Made by a program: the position numbers and the translations under genes
From: Litomosoides sigmodontis
Lineage: Eukaryota > Nematoda > Chromadorea > Rhabditida > Onchocercidae
Direction: 5' to 3'
Assembly: GCA_963070105.1 (NCBI GenBank)
Contig: OY718803.1
Coordinates: forward strand, 4,074,507-4,138,506
Length of the DNA stretch: 64,000 nt
The notes under the pieces: model-generated
Databases searched by the model: none
What the model saw: the letters and a program-made list of their open reading frames with translations, nothing else
What the model was told of the DNA's origin: nothing
Shown: positions 50,901 to 62,900 of the stretch, in pieces
Position numbering within the stretch: the first letter of the stretch is position 1
How the letters are laid out: every line of letters starts with the position of its first letter

Positions 50901-53900
50901 ATAAAAGAGGAATTCGAATTTGAGCTATTTTTGTATTTCCTTACCATTCTAAATGAATTTTTCACGGAAACGATTAAAGTATAGTTAGTTATTTCAGGAT
51001 GTAGACGAATGGTTGGTTGATTACGCAGAAAGATTGAAAGGAGCGGTCGAGGAGGGCCGTCGTTTGGCGAGTAGCGGACGTATGGAACTTGACGTTCACA
51101 GTGCCTTAGGTAGTTTGGATGAGGTAGTTGATCTAGCCAATCAGGTACTGTCATTATTCTTAATTGTCTTTATCAAACCATCCTAAACTTCGGCTCGATC
51201 GAAGAGCTTTTTCGGAACTTCTAAAATTTTGCTTTTGTTGTCAAAATATTAAAAATTTCCTTAAAACTTCAACAGCCAGTTGTTTTCGTTACTTTTGATA
51301 ATTAATTTAGGCAGAAGGAGTTTTGAAGGAAAACAAAGCTAATTTGTTTCCCATACAAGCTAAAGCAGAGGATTTGCAACGCGACATTAGCGCAATGTGC
51401 GATATACTGGACAGTTTCTCGTCTCGCGATCTATCCGAATCAGCAATTGCTAATGTTAGACAAAATTTATGTAAAATTAATTTATATGAAAGTAGTGGCA
51501 GTCAGACTAGCAGATAGACCTGAATTTTTAGCACTAAATTCTTTTGAATTATAATTTGTGAGAGATTGAAAATGTGAGTTCTTCAAAGGCAGCACTGTCG
51601 CATTTTTCTTTGAAATTTCTAGGCTACTCAACGTGACTTACTAGATCGGCGAACTGAATTGGATTACTTGCAACGAAGAAGTGATGACCTTCACAGCTGT
51701 TTGCCTGGAACATCAGCGAGTCAGCCAAATACAACAATGGATCAAATTCATGATAAAATTCGTGACCTGGAGGAGAAAATAGATGCATCGATCAAGAGAA
51801 GTAGAGAAAATCAAATCATGCAAATGGAGGAGCAAAAAGAATTGGATGTGATTTCGACCGCAAGTACCACTGGACAATCACTCACACTTGAAGTACAGGT
51901 AAAAACGGAATTCACATATATTAATTAATCAATTTGCATTTCTTTCTGGAATGGAAAATGTATTGCATTTCTGATATGTTCGCGCTAATTAATTAACTGA
52001 TATTTTACAGGAAACTGAAGATGAGCGATCGCGTTCGGAATTAAAGACAGAATCGAACAGTTCCGAACCTTTGGTGATGGCAATGAAAGTAAACGTCGTG
52101 GACAATGCATCTGACTCATTGATGTCGTTGTACATCGAAATGGATGAGATTGAAAAAGAGCTAAATCGGAGTGACCCATTGCCTTTCAAGAATTTACATC
52201 AAAAGAAGCGAAAGTTGGAGGTAAGTTCTGGTCATTTATCTCAAATTGCTTCCTACTATGACACATTGCATCATAATGCTCCAACACAGTGCCAACTTAC
52301 CTGCTTTCATTTCAATCATCAGCCACCTATGACCTTTGTCTCCGTGACTCAATCTATCACAGCCACTGTTCACTTTAATTTAATCAGAAAAAAAGATGAA
52401 ATTCCTCTGCTTTACTCGGTCTCTCCTTTTAGCACAGTTCTCCCATATAACTGATAATTGTGTCATTCACGTCTTACTATTTCCTTGCGTAATCATTTAT
52501 TTCTCAAATATTTTAGAGTTTCGTCAGCTAACAGTAATGCTGCCTAATACTGTGCCTCGCCCTCTAAGATTAATGAAACTGGAATAATTTTGATTCAAAG
52601 AACTTAATTTAATGAGAATTAACATGTATTTTATCCTTCGGTTAAATTTGTGTATTTTTACTTTTCATTTCAGTCAGAGCTGTTTTTTGATGTCATCTGA
52701 CCACCAACAATCTTTGCGTCATCAGGAATTTTAATTTTAAGACAGCAAAGTTAGAGAGCATCTTGACATGGCTGGCTCTCTTGCATCTTCTAACGGCAAT
52801 CCTTCCAAATTCTTTTAGGAAATGAATGAAAGCTTCAAAAGGGTTGAGCGTACAATTGACGATTCGCAGATGACAATGGATTTGGTGGAAAACGAAGCGG
52901 CACGTGAGCGGCTTAGAGCTCTTCGGGTTTGGAAAGATCGTCGCTCCAGGTAATCCGTCCTTCTTCGCACATTTCCTTCCAGCACTTGTTGGGAACACTT
53001 GTGTCAATGGGATTTTTTGAAGATTTAACTTCCAACTTCGATTCATTTTGCCTCCTCATCGGAAGCACTAAAGCTAGCTGATAGGTCATAGAGTGCTGAA
53101 TGGACGTTAGTGGAGGAATCAGTTGTTTTACTAGTTTTAAAGTCAGCAGTTTTACTTGTTAAATGTCAGCATTGTGGCTTAATTTTGATAGTTTAAAAGA
53201 TTCAAAGAAAATATTTGAGTGGAAGGGAAAAAAGGGGAGAAGTGTCTTTTAAATTTGTGAACTTTGCATGAAACCATTTCATTTAAGGTCAGAGTGTTAG
53301 CTGTTCAGCAGTCTTCCTTAAATGTCCAGCAAACTTTTTTTTAGTGAAATAGATGACCTTATAAAAGCTAGAAATGGCTTGGATGAAAGCGTAGAAATCA
53401 GTCAAAAACTATTGGATCAAATTGGCAAGGCATTAACTGAAATTAGCAACCGGAAAAAATCACCGGAATTACAAGAATTGGAACATTTCGCATTATCTCT
53501 GGAAGATCACTTACAACGAGCCTTGGCACAAATACAACACACTTCGCTAAAGGTTGCGTACGGCTTACGGTCTGATAATATAGGGGTGGAGAAAAAGCCT
53601 GAAATTAATTTCGTTTCCTCCCAGCTATTTCATTCCGGCGGATTAGCGCTATGAATTATCGCCATACTCATATCGTAATGAATTGGAGACGATTTATAGA
53701 GAAACAATTATTTCGTTTCATGCGATACGTAGGAGGATTTAGTTCATACGGTCGAAATGAACTGAATAAATTAATTGTTCAGGCAGAACCGATCTTAGCA
53801 CAAATAGATGAGGAGGAAGCCGCTCAGCTTCGTGACAAATTACGCCATATTGGTGAGCAGTGGAAGCAGTATGATAATGTCGTTCGGGAAAAGAGACGAC

Positions 53901-56900
53901 GACTTGATAAACGTTTTGTGGATGAGACGGAATTGAACAACAAAATGGAATTACTTCAATTTTGGTATGCAATTTAAACATTTCAATAATAGCAAGTGAA
54001 AAAGTGGACAACAATATGCGCAAAAAAAATTATTTGAAGATGTCAATTCACATGCTAAGCGTTTAGATTGCGCAAATGTACAGTTAGTGAAATCTATAAA
54101 TTTTTTTCAAAAATCAATTAGCTAAAGTGTTGCTGCTTAGTAAGGTTGCGTTTTAAATGAACTAAATAACTTTTGGACGCGAAGAGTTGACAACTTTAAT
54201 TGGAAACCCAATTACATATTCAGTTGAATAATTGAATATTTGGCAAGGAAAATGTTCATCTCTCCATGAAATGCATTTTTTTTTTCATCTTTTTTATGGG
54301 AGCTATCTAAAATGATGATAACCTTATCAATGATAATTTAGCTATTTGTAACTTTTCGATTTTTTTTTGTAACCATTTTAGGATGATAAGAGGAGAAATA
54401 TTAGGAGAATTTGGATATGACCTCTCATTTTTCAAATTCTTCCACTTTAATTTATTTCTAAAAAAATCGAAATGATTGAAGGTGTGATGAAACGGAAACG
54501 GAATGCGCCATTCTTATAAGTCCGTTAAATTTACCTGTTTTGAAGGAACTTTCATCAAAATTAGAGGTTTCCTATTCCTTTTTTTCCATTGACATACTAT
54601 AGTTTTTTCAGACTTCTCACCGAATATCTTACCTCTCACAATATCACTAATTAAATTTTAATTTATTCTCTGCTTCAGCTGTTTATAATTTTTGCAAGGA
54701 TTACAAGAACTGCTAGCTAATTATCACGTCAACTTTCTTTATAAATCGATTTTAGGAGCGTTTAAATAGCTATGAAGCAAAGCATGCAAATTTGCAAATC
54801 ATTGAACGCTTAAGAGATCATTTAATCAATGCTCAAATGACGGATCCGGCCAGTAAATATCGTACGCAACGAGCAGTTTCTGAAATCGGAAAACGTATTA
54901 GCTCGGTAGGTTGCATTCATATTTCAATTTCCTATTTTTCAAGTGCTCGCTTTATGCTGTAAATTATTTCTAAAAGTTATTTACTGTAAAAATTAGTAAA
55001 TGTGATCCATTCATTCTTTTAAATTGTAATTTGAGCTTTTGTAACTTTCCTCCGAGATGAGAGGTCAAAAATACATTTAGATTCGAGGCCTTCTGCTTGA
55101 TCGAAAACTGGAACTTGATAATGCGGTGAATGTTGCTGAAAGCTTCTACGATGATTTAAATAAGTTGCAAAATTTTTGTGAACGAACGGAAAAAGCAATT
55201 CAATTGTAAATCGTTGTTTTATTTTTCATTTCATCTTTTTTCTCATTTTTTAATTTTCATCTTGTGGAATGCATCACCGAGTTTGTAGCAGTCGTTTTTT
55301 TCTGTTGAAAATAGCTGAGAAGGTACTGTTAATTGAAGCAGTTTGAAAGTATTTAAATCACTTCGTTATAGTTTAAGTTGATTTTTTCTCAGTTCACATC
55401 TCTCACTTAATCGAACTGATATTTTAAATTCATTTTTACTGTACGAAATGTTTTAGGGTAGAAAGTGCAACAATTTTTGTACCGTCCGGCACCGATTTGG
55501 ATGACATTCGTTTGCATGAGGAGGAGATTGATGAAATTGCTAGAAGACTGGAGCAACAATGGAAAAAGATCTCTTCCTCGGAGGGAGCGGTAGTCGATGA
55601 TCATCTTGCAACTGTTAGTTTTGCCATCATTTTAAGGAAATTTAATGATTTATCCTAAATTTCGAGAAAAACAAACTAATTGATAAATTGCTGGGAAGTC
55701 AGAATCATTCAGTCTAGATGATTCCATCTGCTAGGAATTGATAAGGAAAGAGGAATGTGGTTTTGCAGCGAAATAAAGAAACAGTTATAGATTCTCCTCC
55801 GGTGGCTTCTCGATAAATTTCCATCGGTACACTTTAAGCGCTGTTTTTTTTTTAAAGATAAGAACATATCAGTGATTGAACCAAACCATTCGTATATTCC
55901 TGACAATGTAACGAATAAAATTATCTGTCATAAATGAAATTTTGCCTACTTCACGATGGAGCATTTGCGGCGGTAATTTAAACGCGGATAGCGTCATGAT
56001 AGGTGGACATTTGCGATTTAGCTGTCAAATGCTTATGCTTTTCCACTTCCCACAAAATGATTCATACAATAATGACCTGTGTGTTTTAATTTAATACTGC
56101 GTGGTAAACAATTCATTTACGGGAGAAAAGATTGAATTTAAGCACAAATAATTGCAGGTTGTAAAAGATACCTTGCGTAAATGGAAGAACGATAAGGAGA
56201 AACTAGCTGTCACAGCACGTTTACCAACAATCGAACATGATTCATCATCAGTAACTTCGGGCACGTTTGCGCATTTCATTTCATTTAACCGACTATTTCA
56301 TTTCTGATTTCGTTGAATTTCATGAAATTTTGTTTGAAACATAAGTGAGGCCTGAGAAATTTTATGAGTGAAGCGAAAAAAACGAGATTTTGCTTTTTAA
56401 TTTTAATAATTTACGAAGAGCTAGCACTTACTTTCAAATGATGGCTTATTGAACAAGGGAAGATATTTTAGAAACGATGGAAGAGGATGAAGCAGCCTGT
56501 AGAATGCAGTCAGTTTCATCAAGTACTGTTAAAGAGAAAGAATCTCATTCGAGTGAGTACGGAACTTTGAATGGATCTGCGGCGCTTGAAGAATCAGTTG
56601 CGCCAAATCTGTCACCCAAAGAGGGACTTCTACTGGACAGTGTCGTGCACATAGGACATTGGCTAACAGAAACGGAACGTGACGCATCATTGACCGTTGA
56701 TTTAGCTGATTCTAAATGCATTAGAAATGCTATTGTTCAGATGCAGGTTTGCTTCTTCCACAATTATCTCGAAATCAGATTCCTCCAACTAAAAGATGCA
56801 AGTCAGGAAGTAAGCTACAGAGTTCGGAGAAATATTACCTCTACTGAATTTATATAGGGTTTAGCATATTAGATACACTATCCCTTACTTCTTCTAGTAC

Positions 56901-59900
56901 TTCTAGAAATTAATGCTAAATTTTTAATGGATAATTAAGAAAAGAAAAATGGAAATGAACTTATGATAGTTACTCCAAGAAAAAGTTTTCGTTTCTTTTA
57001 GGGTTTTATTGATCAACTAAAAATGCGTCATTTGGATTTGATTCGAATTTTGGACGAAAGTCAGAATAAAATAGTACGTGGACGGAGTGAAGTAATGATA
57101 GTGGAATGCAAGAAAATATTAGGCGAATGTCAGAGAAGGAAAATGACATTGACAAAAATGTTGGAGGAAAATCAAATTTGGGATAAATTAAAGAAAACGT
57201 TAAATGTCTGGCTTAACGATGCTCAAGAAAGGTTTATTTCCCCCTTTTTCCGATGAACACATTTGAGAGATTTTTGAATAAATTTTTGATTAGCAAAAAT
57301 TTCACCTCAAAGCATTTCACTCCTTCCTGCACGTCTTAAGTGTTCCCAGAAAACTTTAGCAGTTCTTCGTTGCTTTCAATGAGATGAAAATGTTCAGAGT
57401 GATTGATGGCAGCAAGGTGGACGCCGCCGACATACAAACACTGAAGCAGGAACTCAAGAAGGTCCACGGAATAGCGGAAACGGCAGGAGAAATGAAGTTG
57501 AAGATGGATGAGTTGAACGAGCGCAGCAACGCCTTGCTGGACAATTACCGCGCTGACGAAGGACATAACTTATCGCGCGCAATTTCAAAATTGAATGCTT
57601 TATGGAGTAAATTCAATGATAAGTAGGTGTTTTGCGCTCAATACCTCCCAACCTTTCACCTATTTCACCTTAGTGACCAAACTGAGATGGGTGAAATGAT
57701 TTGATGCAATTTGCCAATAAATTTCTCCTACTTATCGCGAATATTGAACGTGCCCTGCGCACTTCTCCTTCAGTTAAAATGCCCAAGCGAAAAACATTAT
57801 TCACTGAAATTAGATCTGTGAAATTCTTATTTTTAATTCCGCTAAAGTGAATTCGGAAGCTAAAAGAATGACTGGAGTGATTACGGTGGACGTACGAGTT
57901 CGTCCAGAAGTTAAACGAAGTAAAGAGATGAAGGTAAAGTTATTGCAGTGTTCGTATTCGACGGGCGGTGTTAGAAGCAGCGCTTCGAACCAGAAGTGAT
58001 TTCCATTCCGCGCTTGAGCAACTGGAGAAATGGATAAGTGGTGTTGAGGTGTCGTTGGCAGAACTGGATGAAGTGACGCTGAATATACAGATGCTTAAAG
58101 ATTTTGTTAAGAGGAAGAAGTGGATTGAAGATGAGAAGGTGGAAGTTCAGTTGAATTGAATTTTAATTTTCGTTTACTTTGATCTGTGGGACGGAATTTT
58201 AAGGAAGAAGTGAATACGAAAGTTAAAGCTTTGTGGATGGTAAAGTTACGTACGAAATGAGGTAGCGCTATGTGTGGAGAGAGAGAGAGAGAGGGAAGAT
58301 ACTGAAAGTTAGAGATAAATTAGGGTAATATTTAGATATTAGCAATGTGTTCTTGAAATTACAGAGTGTACGGGCTGATATGAATGCTCATAAGGATGTT
58401 ATTCGATCGGTGGAAGAAATAGGCGCTCAGTTAACACGTAGAGTGGAAGACGTTAAGGAACGAGAAGAACTGAAGGAACGCTTAAGTCATATTGATATCC
58501 GATGGCGACATTTGGGCGGATTAGCTGATGCTATCAGGTGCTTAATTGGGTGTACAGCCAGATTATTGTTTTCTTTTCAGCGTGATATAGACTGATGACA
58601 GTTGACGATTAGCGCCTATGAAATTGACCGCTTACAATTTCCCTGCCAAATTTCTTTCAAGTATTAGATGAAGAAATACCCTTGATGAGAATGCAGAAGT
58701 CGACTAATTCATGAATTGACTAATCCATTTCTCATTTCAACATCTCTCTGAACACTCATTTCAGGACTCGTCTAATGAATGCTCAAGAAGAGTGGGAGAA
58801 GTTATTCACACAAATGGCTGAGAATTTATTTTGGGCTGAAACACAAAGTAAAGCGTTACTTGAGGAACAACCGGTTGGGGGTTCGTTGGCTCGAGTGCAG
58901 GAACAGACCAATTTCATTCAGGTAGTAGTTTCTTTTTTTTTTTTTTTTTTATTTCGAACAATCTTTTGCTTTTACTCTTAAGAAATGAAAGAGATATTTT
59001 TTTTTCTAGAAACTTGACCATGAAATGAAGCTTCGTCAACATGACGTTGACGAATGTGTAACGCTGGCGCACGGCTACTTAATGCAGCATGATCTGCGAC
59101 CTAGAATGCGAAGTACCAGCACTTTGGCACCAGATGAAGAAAATGGCTAGCATTTGTTTTTGCACCTTAGGGGCCTCACGTCGATTAATTATGAAGACTC
59201 ATGTCTATCCAATGACTCATCCATCCTTCTACTTTGAGGGACGTTTAATTTAGAAAGGTGGAAGTATTTATTTAACTCGAAATACTAGCAAACTGTTGCA
59301 ACTAGTCATTTCAATAATAACTTTCACATTTTAAGCTAAAATAATTGATCATTTTAGATGACGCGAATGCGGAACTGCGACGTATTGGTATTCAAATTAA
59401 ATCTGACAGCGATCGTTTAGTGCGGGAGTGGAATGAATTACGAGAGCTGTTGAATGCTTGGACATGTATCATTCATGATGCAAGCGCTAAGATGGAGAAA
59501 TTAGCATCAGCGATCGCCGAATGCCAACTGGCACTTTCAAATATGGAAGAACGAATGGAACAGCTTCGACCTATCGAAGAGTTAAGATTAGACGAGTTAA
59601 CGACTGCGGTCGATGAAAGTGAACAACTGAAGGAGTATTTGGCTCGAACGCGAATGTATATTGATGATGCTAATGACTGGAGTGGACAACTGCTAGCATC
59701 AGACGTGGAATTGGCGTCTGAGCTTAGTGCACAACTAAGGTCAATCAACGACAGGTGTGATCCTTTCGATTCAACATGAAATTATATCGCATATCGCCCT
59801 TCAAAGGCATAGCGACTGCTTGTACTTACATGGACGCTTTGCAGAAATGAGTTTTCTCATGTAGTGAAGGAAAAACATTTGAAATTTTTTGCCACTTTTA

Positions 59901-62900
59901 CTTACAAGTAAGAAGTAATCATCGAAATGGAAGCGACGAACGTTTTGGTGTTAATTTTTCTATGAACTGTGATGCAGCAAGCTTATTATTAAGCTATTGC
60001 TTTCGTCTTGGAATTGCACTGATAGCAAGTGATCTTCTAATTATGGTCTTTTGAGTCGGAAGATGATGGGTTGGGATAAATAAATTCAAAATTCATTTTA
60101 TTCAAGAAACGATCGGTTTTCTAGCAACTTCTTTTTTCATCAATTCATTTTTGTTTGAATTAAGAGGGAAATACATTTCGTTTTAGTTCAAGTAAATATG
60201 CTGTCTCATTTTCCACGATCAGTGTTTTTCCTCAAGGACTTGTTCAATAGATCGTGTAATGCAAATTAAAAGAAAAAAGTTCATGTGAAACCAATCGTCT
60301 TTTCCTTCAAGCTATACCTCTACCCTGTATTATTGAGCTTTTTTTTAATCTGGGAATTTCGATGGATGGAAATTGTCGCCGATAATAATATACACGTTTT
60401 CAATGCAAGCGACTCTACTCAGTGTCACCTTGAAGAGGCAGATTTATTGTTCCGTTAAGAAATTAAAATTTGTGAGAGAGGTATAAGAGAAACAGTGGAA
60501 TTTCTTCATTCCTCTACAGTTACTCATTCGCTTTCTCTTTTCCGTAAAAATTATTCCGTTGACTGTTAGACTTCTTTAGGACTTCTTAATTTCAGTCTTT
60601 TAAGAAAAGAGGAGATCTAATGAATTAAATTCTCCTCTTTTGTTTGCCGCAACTGTAAAGCAATGTAATATTATTGTGGGAAAAGCTAACTTTTCTCTTT
60701 GTTAAGAATTGTTTTGAAAAAAACTGAAGACTTTTTTCATCACTTTTCTTCAGAATATACTTTTGTTGGACGCTCTTCTAAAAGTTTAATTTCTGAATTA
60801 AATCAGTGATTGAAGATTCAGGTAATTCGAGCATCAACTCTGTCAAATTTTTACCGAAATCTTGTGAAAACATTGATAGTGTTTGTTCATCCAAATATTA
60901 AGAATACCATAGTTATCTATAATTTTTTGATTTTTAAAAAAATTCCGCTTATTTTAGGATGACGAAGTTAAAATCAGATTTACATATTCGATCGACGGCT
61001 TTGGAACGTGCGATGACTGATTTTGGTCCGTCGAGTCAACATTTTCTAAGAGACAGTGTTCAGCCACCTTGGCAACGAGCTATCTCAGCCTCTAATCATT
61101 TGCCCTATTATATTAAGTAAATCGTTAATCTTGTTAAAACTACCAGGTTGAAGCAGGTTGAACTTCAAACTAAATGATCGCTGTAAATTGCAGCCATGGA
61201 ACGGAAGTAACTCAGTGGGATCATCCGGCAATGGTTGAGATTATGGAAGAGTTGACAACTTTTAATCAGGTCAAATTTAGCGCTTATCGTACAGCGATGA
61301 AATTACGAGCAATACAGAAGCGCCTCTGTTGTAAGTTTTGCTAGCTATCTATTAAGAGCTCATCTCGTCCCAATATGCTTAAATTTGCTTGTTTTCGTTC
61401 CAGTAGATTTGCTAACTCTGGAAGACGTGGATTCAAAGTTGCAAACACTGAATTCAGTGTTGGGTGAGGAATACCTACCGATGAAAGATGCGATAATGTG
61501 CTTGGTGCCGCTGTTTGAAGCGGCACAGGAAAAGTATCCCAAGCTAATACATTCCATACCGCTGGCTGTCGATTTACTACTCAATTTTGTTTTGAATGTA
61601 TTTGATCCGTAAGTTTTACACGTTCAAACATTTCCGTAATTAAAAGCTTTCTTTCGAATGAATAAAACTTGGGAATTTAAAAATGATCTGTGTTTTTTTT
61701 TTGAAATAATTAATCGATGAACTTTCCTTCTGCTTCTTCTTTAGAGCCTATTCTTGCTTAATTTACCTGTTGTTGTTAAGCTTACAGTAAATGGCAACTT
61801 CCACTCATACTTCTCTAGCAATATTCTTTTCAATTTGAAAGTGATGTTAATTACAATTCATTTAAATTACATTGAATTTTTTTAGAGCGCGTGACTGCAT
61901 TCTGCGGGCATTTTCATTTCGTGTACTGTTAGCGACGTTGTGCAATTCAGATCTGGAAGATAAATATCGATGTAAATCTTTTATTGTCAAATCAACTACC
62001 TACCTTTCAGCACTCCTCACCTTACTACCACATGTCGTATGTGGCTTTGTCCGCATCTCACACTTGATGAAGATTTCTTACTTTAAGACGTGTTGGTAGA
62101 TGACACCGACTGATGAAACATTTGTTACAGACTTATATCAACTTGTTGCGAACAAGGAAGGTGTTGATCACAAGAAACTTGCCCTTCTCTTATACGACAT
62201 CATTCATGTAACTTTTCATTCTGATCAGAAGTTTTATATTTTATGTAACTCTCAGGAAATGCATGTACAGTTCTCAAAAATAATTCATGAAATTATCACT
62301 TTTTCGAAGAAAATTGAAAAATCTAAATAATCCTATCAGATTCCCCGCTTTTTTGGCGAAGCAGCAGCGTTTGGTGGTTCAAACGTGGAACCGTCAGTGC
62401 GATCATGCTTTGAGACAGCGAAATATCCACAATCGATTTCAGTGGACGAATTTTTGAATTGGTTAAAAAAGGAGCCGCAAAGTATTGTTTGGTTACCTGT
62501 CATGCATCGGCTAGCTAGTGCCGAATTTGCTAAACATCAGGTAATGCTTACATTTTAGAAAAAAATGAAAAATTTTGTTCAAAGTCGCATTTTACTTTCA
62601 CTTTGCAATTTATCTGATTTGAAAAAATTTAGTTGAGAAAAAAGATTAATCTAGCAGACTATTATTTTCAGTTGGAAACTTTAAGCATCTCTTCTGGCGC
62701 TGTTTTTTTCCATTCAACGCTAATTTGTAATTTAAGTTTTGAAAGTTGTCAATATTTACGTAGTTGCAGTTGTAGTGAATTACTGTCTTATAATTCAAAT
62801 TTAACTAATTAGTAATCACATTGACAGAAAAGCTTATATAATGGAAAGTGAAGCCTTGTCCTATTTGTTTGTTTGTTTGTTTATGAGGTCATTGAATGAT

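Larger units (their letters stand above)
37028..59754 (+). other. dys-1: Dystrophin central spectrin-like rod (exons 7-50)
   Basis: Exons: 37028-37204, 37337-37428, 37796-37966, 38437-38563, 40332-40432, 40670-40793, 41924-42184, 42390-42524, 42799-43011, 43106-43298, 43556-43752, 44176-44334, 44468-44695, 45032-45260, 45671-45771, 45859-45945, 46088-46291, 47637-47759, 48601-48789, 48983-49120, 49407-49597, 49659-49806, 50105-50206, 50302-50421, 50645-50863, 50998-51144, 51311-51454, 51623-51898, 52011-52220, 52819-52949, 53345-53552, 53783-53964, 54770-54905, 55081-55205, 55457-55613, 56158-56264, 56458-56746, 57002-57231, 57398-57622, 57949-58138, 58365-58537, 58765-58921, 59010-59112, 59358-59754. 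The product is amphipathic helical sequence with recurring Trp, as in [20 protein letters not shown] and [16 protein letters not shown]. Repeats are divergent, so I did not count them; the family norm is 24. Phases agree throughout, with uncertainty at the 51454/51623 junction. Confidence 0.8.

Noticed and set aside
57852..57942. Open segment between dystrophin exons at 57622 and 57949
   Set aside because: Its frame does not fit the flanking phases, whereas the direct join is in phase and gives a good helical sequence.
62100..62130. ATG-led extension [10 protein letters not shown] before a dystrophin exon
   Set aside because: It breaks phase with the previous exon. The acceptor TTTGTTACAG at 62130 gives DKYRYLYQLVA, matching the family.
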